In this document: in pieces, positions 1 through 7,315 of the stretch
Layout: every line of letters begins with the position of its first letter
Position numbering within the stretch: position 1 is the first letter of the stretch
Assembly: GCA_003481005.1 (NCBI GenBank)
Contig: QUKC01000033.1
Location: 1 to 19,474, forward strand
Direction of reading: 5' to 3'
DNA from: Firmicutes bacterium TM09-10
GTDB taxonomy: Bacteria; Bacillota; Clostridia; Lachnospirales; Lachnospiraceae
DNA: 19,474 bases
Notes under the pieces: generated by a model
Seen by the model: only the letters and a program-made list of their open reading frames with translations
Told to the model about the DNA's origin: nothing
Database searches by the model: none
Program-made: the position numbers and the translations under genes

Positions 1-363
1 TTGTCGTGTTTCGGTATCATTTCGGTGTCAGTTCGCCAGTTCTCCCCGGTGTCGTTCCTCCCCTGAATCCCACAGCGGCGTATCGCTCCCTTTGGTACAC
101 TCGTTTCGGTCAGGGTTCCTCCATATCCCTGCCAAAAGTCATGGCACTACATCGCCGGGGAAGCATATCCCACACAGGCTGGTCATTCGATTGGAATAAT
201 CCATCGATGAACTACCTGTATCATAGAACATTTTTGTGCCCTGTGCCGTATGTCCACAAAGTAGGAATTCGGGGTAAAAATCAGAAATTTCCACGATTGC
301 GGAATTGATATGGTATAATCAATTCAACGGTTATAAATGTTGTCAGAAGGGGGAGCTGCTTCA
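1..363. other. Leader region without a recognised gene
   Basis: I see no convincing gene in this stretch. A 100-codon open frame on the + strand (6-308) has no ribosome binding site, an odd composition rich in Pro, Ser and Arg, and runs into the promoter of the next gene. The last 60 bases hold an extended -10 promoter and the ribosome binding site of the downstream regulator. The first 200 bases are more GC-rich than the rest of the window. They may be the tail of an upstream gene or leader of the left-hand element, but nothing was recognised on either strand. Confidence 0.5.
311..319 (+). promoter_or_regulatory. Extended -10 promoter of the HTH regulator
   Basis: TGGTATAAT is a perfect extended -10 element (TGnTATAAT). 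No good -35 box lies at the usual distance; TTTCCA at 288-293 is 20 bases upstream, which is too far. Transcription should start near 326. The leader is then about 38 bases before the ATG at 364, which leaves too little room for a ribosome binding site in front of the earlier ATG at 337. Confidence 0.6.
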
Positions 364-1170
364 ATGAACGGAGCTACTACAATACAGGAACGGCTAAAAG
401 ATTTACGATTAAACAAAGGATTAAAACTGGAAGAACTGGCAGAGCAAACGGGTATTTCAAAATCAGCTCTTGGAAGTTATGAAAAAGATGATTTTAAAGA
501 AATCAACCATGGTAATCTTATCCTGCTGGCAGATTTTTATGGGGTGTCCCTTGATTATCTCTTTTGCCGGACAGAGAACCGGGCGGAGATCAACACGCCA
601 TTAAGGGAGCTGCATTTGAGTGATGAGATGGTAGCACTTCTGAAAAGCGGTCGGATTAATAACCGTCTGCTCTGCGAACTCGCCACACATAAGGACTTTA
701 TCAAGTTTCTTGCGGACATTGAGATTTATGTGGATGGGATTGCCACCATGCAGATTCAGAACCTCAACGCCCTTGTCGATACCGTCCGGCATGAAATCAT
801 TGAACGGTATCGCCCCGGCGAAGATGACCCCCATTTGAAAGTGCTGCAAGCCGCCCATATCAGCGATGATGAATATTTCAGCCACATGGTTCTGGATGAC
901 CTCAACCTCATTATCCGGGATATTCGGGAAGCCCATAAAAAGGACAGCGAGAGTGCACCCCAGACCACCGTTGCCGATGAACTGAAAGAAAATCTAGAAG
1001 CGGTCGAAAATTTCAAGGGCAGCCGGGATGAAAAGCTGGTTGTTCTTTACTGCAAGCACCTTGGGATCAACTATAAAAATCTGTCAGACGAAGAATTTCG
1101 CTGGCTGATTCGGATTCTCAAAAAATCAAAGAAAATGGGAACGCCTATCAGCCAAAGGAAAAAACGGTAA
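364..1170 (+). CDS. XRE-family helix-turn-helix regulator, 268 aa
   Basis: The N-terminus (about residues 8-68) is a clear Cro/CI-type helix-turn-helix: IQERLKDLRLNKGLKLEELA, then TGISKSALGSYE, then the LADFYGVSLDYLF ending typical of these domains. The remaining 200 residues are acidic and helical, with no recognised domain, and end in a basic tail (KKSKKMGTPISQRKKR). I chose ATG 364 rather than ATG 337 because GAAGGGGGAG sits 8-9 bases before 364, while 337 has no ribosome binding site. Regulators of this shape are common in clostridial conjugative and mobilisable elements, so it probably controls functions of the left-hand element. The target is unknown. It is the only substantial + strand gene in the window. 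Confidence 0.8.
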   Translation: MNGATTIQERLKDLRLNKGLKLEELAEQTGISKSALGSYEKDDFKEINHGNLILLADFYGVSLDYLFCRTENRAEINTPLRELHLSDEMVALLKSGRINNRLLCELATHKDFIKFLADIEIYVDGIATMQIQNLNALVDTVRHEIIERYRPGEDDPHLKVLQAAHISDDEYFSHMVLDDLNLIIRDIREAHKKDSESAPQTTVADELKENLEAVENFKGSRDEKLVVLYCKHLGINYKNLSDEEFRWLIRILKKSKKMGTPISQRKKR

Positions 1171-1172
1171 AG

Positions 1173-1221
1173 AAAAACCGCTGTTGCATGGTTTGTTGGC
1201 TTCCATGTAGCAGCGGTTTTT
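1173..1221. terminator. Bidirectional intrinsic terminator between convergent genes
   Basis: A stem of about 19 bp (1173-1191 with 1203-1221) starts AAAAACCGCTG and ends CAGCGGTTTTT, with two wobble or mismatched positions and an 11-base loop. T runs follow the stem on both strands, so it can end the + strand regulator and the minus strand membrane-protein gene that converge here. Confidence 0.85.
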
Positions 1222-1266
1222 GCTGGGATTATTCAGTTGAATTTTTAGAACGACACTGGAAGTTGT

Positions 1267-1923
1267 TTATCCAAAATGAAATGGAATAACCATATCAAGT
1301 AAAACTGCAAGAACTATACTAATTGTTCCCATTAGCACAGAACTTTTCAATGTGTCCCTCCTCAAAACAGTAAGTCCGATGATAAAGACTATCAATTCTA
1401 AAACAGAGCGTGCTTCGAAATATCCCCATCCATATACGAAAGTCATGTTAAACAATACTGCTAAAATCAATACTGATAGCATAAATGCAGGTCTGCTTTT
1501 TCCTTTCGCATACCAACAGACAAATGCCAAGAACGGAGAAATCATGGTAAAGCCAAACCAAATCATAGCGTAGCTTCTTGGGAAAAATCCTGCGACATAG
1601 TTTGAATACAAATAGTAACTTGCAACCATGCCAGCAAAAAACGCAAAAACATTAACACTTGCTCTTGTTGCAGAATTACTATAAATAGAAATACACAGTG
1701 CAATCAATACCCAAATTTCAAAACGCCCAAGGAAATTATGAACATCTAATGCCCCATCTATTGCCATAAGCACACTTGGCAGTTCAGTTTGACGAAAATC
1801 CAAAAATTTTGAAAAAGTCCCCAAAGCTATTCCAAGGAACAATACAGCTATGGTATTTATAATTTTTCTATTACCAGATATAGGATTTTCGGCACTCCTT
1901 ATATCATTCAAAAACTTGTTCAT
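1267..1923 (-). CDS. Small polytopic membrane protein, unknown function
   Basis: The 218-aa product is mostly hydrophobic, with six or seven likely membrane helices. Examples are around residues 23-38 (TIAVLFLGIALG), 68-84 (IWVLIALCISIY), 117-140 (MIWFGFTMISPFLAFVCWY), 146-168 and the C-terminal ISIVLAVLLDMVI. It resembles the uncharacterised DUF6518-type membrane proteins of Firmicutes, but this is from memory and is weak. The ATG at 1923 is preferred: GGGAG lies 6 bases upstream of it but only one base from the ATG at 1929. The gene lies between a terminator and tnpV, transcribed in the same direction as tnpV but separate from it. It is probably cargo of the left-hand element. Confidence 0.7.
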   Translation of the reverse strand: MNKFLNDIRSAENPISGNRKIINTIAVLFLGIALGTFSKFLDFRQTELPSVLMAIDGALDVHNFLGRFEIWVLIALCISIYSNSATRASVNVFAFFAGMVASYYLYSNYVAGFFPRSYAMIWFGFTMISPFLAFVCWYAKGKSRPAFMLSVLILAVLFNMTFVYGWGYFEARSVLELIVFIIGLTVLRRDTLKSSVLMGTISIVLAVLLDMVIPFHFG

Positions 1924-1969
1924 AGGCATCTCCCAATTCTAATTTAACAGTAATCATTCTATCATACCG

Positions 1970-2347
1970 TTATGAATAAATCATCTCATGCAAAACAATT
2001 TCTTCTGCCCGGTTGTGAATGTTATTGCAACGCTGCACCCATTCCATTTGAGAAGTGCGCTTTAATTCCTCTGTCACGCCCTCGACAGCTTTCATCTGCT
2101 CCATGATGGTGGCTAACCGTTCCTGTGCTTGTTCGTTCAGGTCTGCAAGGTATGTCCATAACTCCCCGGTCAGTGTCAATGTGTTCAATCTGGCTGGGTG
2201 GGCTTCTCTTAAATATTCCCGGTGTAGCCGTCCATACTTTCCAATGGGGCGGTGTTCCTCCGGCAGTTTCAAGTCTGGGATGTAGTAATCCCCAACAAGG
2301 ATATAATCAATTCCGTTTTCCGTTATTCTTGATTTCAATTCGCCCAT
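1970..2347 (-). CDS. tnpV: TnpV, transposon-encoded protein
   Basis: This 125-aa protein has the recognisable TnpV sequence: MGELKSRITENGIDYILVGDYY, then IPDLKLPEE, then GKYGRLHREYLREAHP, followed by a helical C-terminal half (LNEQAQERLATIMEQMKAVEG). TnpV was named from the clostridial mobilisable transposons Tn4451/Tn4453. It is widespread in Lachnospiraceae integrative elements, and its biochemical role is not established. CTCCTC on the + strand (GAGGAG on the coding strand, 2356-2361) is a good ribosome binding site 8 bases before the ATG. No resolvase-type partner (TnpX) is present in the window, so here it is either a remnant or part of a larger element extending leftward. Confidence 0.85.
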   Translation of the reverse strand: MGELKSRITENGIDYILVGDYYIPDLKLPEEHRPIGKYGRLHREYLREAHPARLNTLTLTGELWTYLADLNEQAQERLATIMEQMKAVEGVTEELKRTSQMEWVQRCNNIHNRAEEIVLHEMIYS

Positions 2348-2402
2348 GTTTTAATCTCCTCATTCTGGCTCATTTTTTTGCAAGTCTGGCTCTCCAGAAA
2401 TA

Positions 2403-2422
2403 TTGGTAAATCTTTGGTAAAT
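2403..2422 (+). repeat. Paired TTGGTAAAT boxes, 11-base period (candidate integrase arm sites)
   Basis: TTGGTAAAT occurs at 2403-2411 and again at 2414-2422. The pair lies 82 bases left of the first 21-bp repeat copy. Helically phased short direct repeats just inside an element end are typical of the arm sites bound by the N-terminal domain of Tn916-type integrases. The assignment is inferred from position and spacing. Confidence 0.45.
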
Positions 2423-2484
2423 TTGAGACTGAAACACAAAAAACGCTTAAAAACGGGGCTTATGAGACGATTTGAGATTTTTCA

Positions 2485-2532
2485 TCATGCCCGGTAAATC
2501 CTGCCGTGGCAGATGAAAAGTACTCGAATCAT
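2485..2532 (-). pseudogene. 5' fragment resembling a low-molecular-weight tyrosine phosphatase gene (copy 1)
   Basis: On the minus strand a good ribosome binding site (GAGAGG, 2541-2546) precedes ATG 2532, followed by MIRVLFICHGRIYRA and two stop codons. Low-molecular-weight protein-tyrosine phosphatases start this way, with MIRVLFICHGNICRS carrying the CX5R active-site loop. Only the first ten codons match well; RIYRA is a degraded NICRS. The 21-bp repeat covers the VLFICHG codons. It is best read as target-site sequence left at an element junction, not a working gene. Confidence 0.55.
2504..2524 (+). repeat. 21-bp direct repeat, copy 1 (candidate attachment core, left)
   Basis: The sequence from CCGTGGCAGATG to AAGTACT is identical to 17255-17275. 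Similarity continues 3' for 14 more bases (AATCAT is shared, 31 of 35 positions in all) and stops abruptly on the 5' side. This is the form expected of att core sites at the two ends of an integrated element. Read on the minus strand it encodes part of a phosphatase active site, a conserved-gene target of the kind site-specific integrases often choose. Confidence 0.7.
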
Positions 2533-2669
2533 ATTTTTTTCCTCTCGAAATGCGCTTTCCTGCTGCCATTTGCAGCGATTTGCGCGGTGTTAATTCTTCT
2601 TTATGTATCGGTCATTTCTGTACAGAAAATGCAAATCTTAGCAAAATATTGCAAGATGTGTACAGCAAA

Positions 2670-2709
2670 AGTAGTAGAAACGGAGTAAAAAGCGGGTGGG
2701 GTTACTACT
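2670..2709 (+). repeat. Inverted AGTAGTA / TTACTACT boxes (left-end integrase arm sites)
   Basis: AGTAGTA (2670-2676) is followed 25 bases later by TTACTACT (2702-2709), in inverted orientation. A GAGTAAAA box (2683-2690) lies between them. The N-terminal domain of Tn916 integrase is known to bind DR2 arm sites with the core AGTAGTAAA, and the integrase in this element has that domain. The boxes lie about 145-185 bases inside the left core, a position similar to the Tn916 left-end arm sites. The counterpart at 17402-17443 has the same order. Confidence 0.5.
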
Positions 2710-2745
2710 TGTCTTAAATTTTATCATATATATTTTTACACCGCA

Positions 2746-5154
2746 TCATTCATTTATCTTTTTATTCGGAGCACCACAGCACTTTTTATATTTTAAACCG
2801 CTTCCACACGGGCACAAATCATTAGGATATATCTTTTTTCTATGTGCTATAGGTAAGTTTGATGCATTTCCATGCCTTCTACGTTCCTTTATTGTCAAAA
2901 GATAATTAGATATATCTGTCTCTGAAAATCCCTCATCAGAATGTTTATTATAATCTAATTCCTCAGCCCTAATTTCTACTATTTTTCCGAAAATATCCAA
3001 TTCAATGTTAATGAACCAACATTTAGTAAATTTACGATCAAGCATATTCGCATAAGTATACTTTCTTCTTATCTCATCCGGAAACTTTTCCAATCCTGGA
3101 ATACATATAAATTCGCAATACGCAAAATCACCCTCAACCCAAATTGGAGTAATATACCCTAATTCCTTTTCCCTTTTTATACGATTTTTTATAGCTTCAT
3201 CAAATTCAATTCTTGTGTCTTCACATAAATCAAGCAAAAATTCCGCAAACTTCACACGACCTTTCACATTATTTTTTTCAAGATATTCCAATATGTCATG
3301 CATATACCCTGGAATATTTTGTTCTGGTTTTTTCACTTGAAGTTGTTTATTGTATAGGCCAGTAAAATATGCATCCAAATCTTCTCTAAAACCAATAGCG
3401 GTAAATGAATCACATTCTTTATAATCATTCACATATTCCTCATATATATTTTGAGAAATATACATTCCTAAATGGTCTAATTCATCATTAAACATTAAAC
3501 ACTTAATCCTTGTTGCTGCCTGTCTATGCTTCAAATAATGAAGAAAACATAATTCCGAATTGAAATATTTTACATATGCATCTAAATCGTCAATACTTAT
3601 AGCTATTGTTCCTTTGTTCATTTCGAAAATATTTGTTTTTTCAATTTTTGCCTCAAAAACATTAAAATTATCAACAGTAACACACATCGTGTATATTTTT
3701 CTAATTTTGTTACGTGCAAATTCAAATTTCTTATTTTTTTCTTCTGTATAAAAGCAAACATTATCTACACATTTATTTATGTATTCCAGAGTTCTAACAC
3801 ACTGGTAATCGGCTTTTCCAATAAGCTCTTTAAACGATTTCTTATGTGCTGTAAGATCAGTTAGCGCTGGGGTATATGCAAACGATCCTGCCTTTACTTC
3901 TGCAATAATTATAATATCATCGCAAACAGCTATAATGTCATTTTCATCCATCTGTTTTAAAGAACTTCCTATTGGATAATAATTTCCTATATATATTTCT
4001 GCGTTTGGCATTAACATAGATAATTTTTCCGCCACCAAGCTCTCACTTGCTTCTTTTTGAATGTCTGACCATGTATTAGCATATTTATTATCTTTTGCAA
4101 TAATACTTTTTTGCAAAATTCGATATATATTATCAAAAAGATTATAGTAATCAAAACAATAGCTAACACCATCTATTACTATAAATGGTCTTCTCTGCAC
4201 TGGCAAATTTTGAACCGGCCACCCAGGAAACTCCGTCTTTGTAAAAAAGCTATCATTTTCGCCAAGTTCCCACGAAAGGCTCTTCACCAATTCTTCACTC
4301 CAACCTGTTACTTTTTTCACATCATATAATTCTGTACCAAAGCACTTAGACATAAGAGATTCAGTTTTTCCGTCATTCTGAATTCTATCAAAAATACTAT
4401 CAACTTCATGATCGCTTTTGCTCTGTACCTCTTGCTGAAAGATTTTGTACTCATTGGCCAGTCCTTTAGCTGCATCTAATTTAGCAGAAGACAATGAATA
4501 TTCTAATTTTCTTAGTCCTTCAATAAAATCAACTGCTGTTACATTATAAACTTCTTCCATTTTTTTAGCATGTGGTAAAATTAGTTTTTCAAGGTCATCT
4601 AATTGTTGACACTGATACCGTTTTCCGCGAACATTGCTCATCAATTGAGCTTCAATAATATATTCAATATCTTCTCTTCTATAACCATCATTCTCTTGAG
4701 CTTTCGCCGCCCATACAATATAAAAGTACTGGCATTTAGTATATAGCTTATCTATATCATTAAATAACTCTTGCATAATCTTGCTCTGCAATTTGTCATC
4801 AACAATCTCATTGTCAGGTTTTATTGAAACCAAAATACTTTGTATGTACTCTATGTAACGCGCATTATCTTCTACTTGAATTTCAGAGACAGTCTGCAAA
4901 AATGACATCATAAATAAATCAGTTGCATTTTGTAATAATATTAATGGATTGCATTTTTTTACTTTATCAACTATTTCTACTATAGTATTATCTATGTCTG
5001 TTTTTATATCATCATAATGAGATGCAAATTGCTTATTTCTCCTTTGAATTTCTTCTTTTGTATAATGATTTTTTGAGAATACAGAATTTCCAAATCTTCC
5101 AATTTCCACCTTCCCATTAGAATAATAATCATCATATTTTTGTTTTTTCCCCAT
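2746..5154 (-). CDS. Large predicted nuclease-like protein with C-terminal SEC-C zinc motif
   Basis: The 802-aa protein ends in a SEC-C metal-binding motif (CPCGSGLKYKKCC, residues 781-793). This motif also occurs at the end of SecA and of many unrelated accessory proteins, so it does not imply secretion. The middle contains a PD-(D/E)XK-like signature: D406 in ENDIIAV, a short acidic turn, then E419-V-K421 in IIIIAEVKAG, preceded by a helix with acidic residues (about 369-382). This is similar in layout to NERD-type and restriction-like nuclease domains. The N-terminal 300 residues are helical and unrecognised. GGAGAA lies 9 bases before the ATG and an extended -10 promoter further upstream, so it is transcribed on its own. 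It is visibly more AT-rich than the RM genes and sits at the element edge, which suggests a separately acquired cargo gene, perhaps for phage defence. The nuclease call is inferred. Confidence 0.7.
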   Translation of the reverse strand: MGKKQKYDDYYSNGKVEIGRFGNSVFSKNHYTKEEIQRRNKQFASHYDDIKTDIDNTIVEIVDKVKKCNPLILLQNATDLFMMSFLQTVSEIQVEDNARYIEYIQSILVSIKPDNEIVDDKLQSKIMQELFNDIDKLYTKCQYFYIVWAAKAQENDGYRREDIEYIIEAQLMSNVRGKRYQCQQLDDLEKLILPHAKKMEEVYNVTAVDFIEGLRKLEYSLSSAKLDAAKGLANEYKIFQQEVQSKSDHEVDSIFDRIQNDGKTESLMSKCFGTELYDVKKVTGWSEELVKSLSWELGENDSFFTKTEFPGWPVQNLPVQRRPFIVIDGVSYCFDYYNLFDNIYRILQKSIIAKDNKYANTWSDIQKEASESLVAEKLSMLMPNAEIYIGNYYPIGSSLKQMDENDIIAVCDDIIIIAEVKAGSFAYTPALTDLTAHKKSFKELIGKADYQCVRTLEYINKCVDNVCFYTEEKNKKFEFARNKIRKIYTMCVTVDNFNVFEAKIEKTNIFEMNKGTIAISIDDLDAYVKYFNSELCFLHYLKHRQAATRIKCLMFNDELDHLGMYISQNIYEEYVNDYKECDSFTAIGFREDLDAYFTGLYNKQLQVKKPEQNIPGYMHDILEYLEKNNVKGRVKFAEFLLDLCEDTRIEFDEAIKNRIKREKELGYITPIWVEGDFAYCEFICIPGLEKFPDEIRRKYTYANMLDRKFTKCWFINIELDIFGKIVEIRAEELDYNKHSDEGFSETDISNYLLTIKERRRHGNASNLPIAHRKKIYPNDLCPCGSGLKYKKCCGAPNKKINE

Positions 5155-5222
5155 CTATATTTTCTCCATTCATATACTTAATCTTCTTATTTTCACTGTA
5201 CATTAGTAAATATCTATATTTT

Positions 5223-5231
5223 ATTATAACA
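5223..5231 (-). promoter_or_regulatory. Extended -10 promoter of the SEC-C gene
   Basis: On the minus strand TGTTATAAT is a perfect extended -10 element (TGnTATAAT). No good -35 hexamer is visible 16-18 bases upstream, where the integrase terminator stem lies. The predicted leader before ATG 5154 is about 60 bases. Confidence 0.55.
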
Positions 5232-5242
5232 TAAGTACACAA

Positions 5243-5266
5243 GAAAAGCTGAGCATTCCGCTCAGC
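5243..5266 (-). terminator. Intrinsic terminator after the integrase gene
   Basis: On the minus strand GCTGAGC, a five-base loop and GCTCAGC form a perfect 7-bp stem (5248-5266), followed by TTTTCTTG. It lies 25 bases after the integrase stop and separates the integrase from the SEC-C gene, which has its own promoter. Confidence 0.8.
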
Positions 5267-5291
5267 CCAAATTTCTATTATCAAATCTTAC

Positions 5292-6563
5292 TTATATCGC
5301 CTTAAATATCTTCTGTGACACCGGCTTCTCCCCCTGTGTCCGTTCCAATTCCTTTCTAGCGTTTTTCAAGTCTTCCAGCCTTTTTAATTCATCATCAGCA
5401 TCCTCTAGTCCCAAATGCGTATAGGTGTTAAGCGTAACTCCTATATCGCTATGCCCCATAAGGTACTGCAATGTCTTTGGATTCATGCCGGATTTCGCCA
5501 TATTGCTGCAATACGTGTGCCGGCAAACATGTGGCGTGATATTCGGCATCTGCACCCGATAGATATCGTTGTACCGCTTCACCATGTGGTTAAAGCGATG
5601 TTCCCAATGCATTGCCACTAACGGCAGTCCTTTGTCATCCAAAAACAGGAACCCGGTATATCCATCCATCACTTTTTCTACCTTTGGTTTCTCCCGGTCT
5701 TCGATGATGGCTTGAAAGCATTTTGCAACATCCTCTGTTACCGGAAGTTTTCTTGTTCCGGCAGAAGTCTTTGTTAGCTCAATCACTAAGGTCATATCAG
5801 ATAACCGTTGAAGCTGATGATCTATATTCACAATCCTGTTCCCTAGATCAATATCCTTAATTGTAAGACCACAAAATTCCGAAATGCGCATACCTGTATG
5901 GAAAAGTATATACACAACTTCATAATACTTGCAGTATACATTATCATCATGAACAAATTTAAGAAATTTTCGCATTTGATCCCGCGTTAACGCTTCCCTG
6001 GTAACACTGTCATTCACCACCACTCCCGCAAGTTCAAATCCAAATGGATTTTTATGGAGCACATCGTCATCCACCGCCATTTGAAAAGCCGGCCTTAATA
6101 CGCCCCGGACTGTTTTCACTGTACTATATCTTTTTCCATCCTGCTGCAGCTTTATCAGAAACAGCTTTGCATCTGAGGTTTTGACATCGCCAATTTTCTT
6201 ATAATAAAAATCTTCTTTCTTCATGAGATTCTTTACAAAATTGTAATTGGCTTTTGTATTTGGCTTTACGCCAATTCTAGTAGAAAGATATCGTTCCACC
6301 AGTTCCTCTACCGTCATACTTCTTCCTTCTGGATGCATTTGAGAATCCAAATCGTAGCCGATTTGCTTTTCAAGTTCTCTAAGTGATAAGCATGGTTTCT
6401 TTCCTACTGGAAGTTTATCTGTTGGTTCAAGGCGCCAGCTATATACAAAATGCGCCTTGCCATTTACATGATATTTAAATTGATATTTTCCATCCCACTG
6501 AATTGACTCCCCTCTGCGTAACACTCGGTGTTTTGAGTCTCTTCTAATTCCTGTCTTTGCCAT
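5292..6563 (-). CDS. int: Tyrosine recombinase (integrase), Tn916 Int family
   Basis: The 423-aa protein integrates and excises the element at its attachment sites. Residues 5-70 form the arm-binding N-terminal domain of Tn916 integrase (RRGESIQWDGKYQFKYHVNG, FVYSWRLEPTDKLP). Residues about 80-170 are the SAM-like core-binding domain and about 190-390 the catalytic domain. All catalytic residues are visible: R226 (TGMRISEF), K265 (LTKTSAG), H345 and R348 (PHVCRHTYCSNM), H371 (MGHSDIG) and the nucleophile Y381 (LNTYTH). Their spacing is nearly the same as in Tn916 Int. Length is normal and the gene is intact. AAGGAGG lies 9 bases before ATG 6563, inside the last codons of the upstream small gene, so translation is probably coupled to it. 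A terminator follows. The partner excisionase is just upstream. Confidence 0.95.
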   Translation of the reverse strand: MAKTGIRRDSKHRVLRRGESIQWDGKYQFKYHVNGKAHFVYSWRLEPTDKLPVGKKPCLSLRELEKQIGYDLDSQMHPEGRSMTVEELVERYLSTRIGVKPNTKANYNFVKNLMKKEDFYYKKIGDVKTSDAKLFLIKLQQDGKRYSTVKTVRGVLRPAFQMAVDDDVLHKNPFGFELAGVVVNDSVTREALTRDQMRKFLKFVHDDNVYCKYYEVVYILFHTGMRISEFCGLTIKDIDLGNRIVNIDHQLQRLSDMTLVIELTKTSAGTRKLPVTEDVAKCFQAIIEDREKPKVEKVMDGYTGFLFLDDKGLPLVAMHWEHRFNHMVKRYNDIYRVQMPNITPHVCRHTYCSNMAKSGMNPKTLQYLMGHSDIGVTLNTYTHLGLEDADDELKRLEDLKNARKELERTQGEKPVSQKIFKAI

Positions 6564-6772
6564 TTAACATCGCCTCCTTAAATCTGGATGCGCTTCCAGA
6601 TATCTTGCAAACGCTGTGCGAATAATCATCTTGCGTTCCTTATAAAACACAAGGAAATTCTTCTGTTCATCCGATTTCAGTAAATCATAAATTTCCTACG
6701 ACTAAGCACAAAATAATCAATTGCCTCCGTCGGTGTAATTATATTTTTCACTCCTGGACTTAGATTTTTCAT
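6564..6772 (-). pseudogene. Frameshifted DUF6462-like small DNA-binding gene
   Basis: The ATG at 6772 overlaps the stop of the upstream excisionase (ATGA), with GGGGAGG before it. The frame reads MKNLSPGVKNIITPTEAIDY, then FVLSRRKF, then meets a stop after MIY. Adding one T in the AAATTT run near 6689-6694 restores a 69-aa protein that continues YDLLKSDEQKNFLVFYKERK and ends RYLEAHPDLRRRC, stopping exactly at the integrase start. The total length (209 bases) is one short of 70 codons. Proteins of this type (DUF6462) are short helix-turn-helix-like partners found next to Tn916-type integrases. The single-base loss could be a real mutation or a sequencing error in a T run. A programmed frameshift is less likely because no slippery heptamer is present. 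Confidence 0.7.
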
Positions 6773-6993
6773 TTTTCTTCGTCCTCCCCTCCACGACTCA
6801 AATTCACAATGTACTGTTCAAAACGTTCTCTTATAACAAGGTATCTATTTCCCATATAAATAGCAAATTCGCCTTCGTTATCCTCTGCTAAACGTCTCAT
6901 TTTCTTAATTCCAATATTGAAATATTCTGCTGCTTCCTTAATCGTAAGCATATACTTTTCAGATACTGCCATTGGCTTTTTCCCTTCTCTCAT
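6769..6993 (-). CDS. xis: Excisionase, Tn916 Xis type
   Basis: This small basic protein (74 aa; 67 aa from the second Met) matches the Tn916 excisionase pattern: SEKYMLTIKEAAEYFNIGIK, KMRRLAEDN, then an MGNRYLVIRERFEQYI ending. Xis proteins of this kind are winged-helix DNA-binding proteins that bend the element ends and favour excision over integration. Two starts are possible. ATG 6993 has AAGGA seven bases upstream; ATG 6972 (MAVSEKY) has GAAGGG nine bases upstream and gives the 67-residue length of Tn916 Xis. The stop overlaps the start of the frameshifted gene, so the order on the transcript is xis, small gene, int. Confidence 0.88.
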   Translation of the reverse strand: MREGKKPMAVSEKYMLTIKEAAEYFNIGIKKMRRLAEDNEGEFAIYMGNRYLVIRERFEQYIVNLSRGGEDEEK

Positions 6994-7315
6994 TATGCCA
7001 TCCTTTTTTGTTCTGATTTACTTGTTCCATATGAATCAGGCCTGGATTCAATTGAGAGCACAAAAACAATTTATTACCATTGCATCAGACTTTCTTTTTT
7101 ACGCCCTCATATAACGAAACGCTCAGAGGGTAAAATACAGCGAGCAAATGCAAAAAATTTTATTTTTTTGTTTTTGTCTCTCACATATACAAAAGAAGAA
7201 CGGTGTTTTTACAGGGTGTTGGAGAAATTTTTTTATTTTTGCGCAAAAAAATAGCTATAAGACTCCATTTTTTGAAATCTTATAGCTTTGCTATTAATAA
7301 TATTTAGTTGTATTT
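6994..7315. other. Intergenic region between the defence operon and xis
   Basis: I see no gene here. The region holds the terminator of the upstream operon (7245-7287), long A and T runs (7150-7180 and 7227-7250), and an imperfect 17-bp palindrome GAATCAGGCCTGGATTC at 7033-7049 that could be an operator for the xis-int transcript. I could not identify a confident -35/-10 pair for xis. Confidence 0.45.
7245..7287 (-). terminator. Intrinsic terminator at the end of the defence operon
   Basis: On the minus strand AGCTATAAGA (7278-7287) pairs perfectly with TCTTATAGCT (7253-7262) around a 15-base loop, followed by ATTTTTTTG. It lies about 30 bases after the stop of the AlbA-type gene and closes the long leftward operon. 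Confidence 0.85.

Larger units (their letters stand above)
1..2503. mobile_element. Right-hand part of an upstream integrative element (inferred)
   Basis: The region carries a regulator, a membrane protein and tnpV, and ends at the first copy of the 21-bp direct repeat. About 80 bases before that repeat is a pair of TTGGTAAAT boxes with an 11-base period (2403-2411 and 2414-2422). The RM element also has a pair of boxes with the same 11-base period before the second repeat copy. This looks like the right end of an element whose left part lies outside the window. It is inferred from architecture only; it could also be chromosome carrying element remnants. Confidence 0.4.
2348..2745. other. Intergenic junction region between two elements
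   Basis: No working gene is seen in these 398 bases. They hold, in order, the tnpV ribosome binding site, the paired TTGGTAAAT boxes, the phosphatase-like 5' fragment with the 21-bp repeat, and the AGTAGTA/TTACTACT boxes. A 60-codon open frame on the + strand (2506-2688) starts inside the repeat without a ribosome binding site and is rejected. Confidence 0.6.

Noticed and set aside
6..308. 100-codon open frame on the + strand
   Set aside because: No ribosome binding site, unusual composition, no recognisable domain, and it runs up to the promoter of the next gene.
2506..2688. 60-codon open frame on the + strand
   Set aside because: It starts inside the 21-bp direct repeat with no ribosome binding site. 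The meaningful reading of that sequence is the minus-strand phosphatase-like start.
2746..5154. SecA or a secretion factor because of the SEC-C motif
   Set aside because: No SecA ATPase motifs are present; the SEC-C tail occurs on many unrelated proteins.
6687..6697. Programmed frameshift in the small gene before int
   Set aside because: No slippery heptamer or following stem was seen; a simple base loss explains it.
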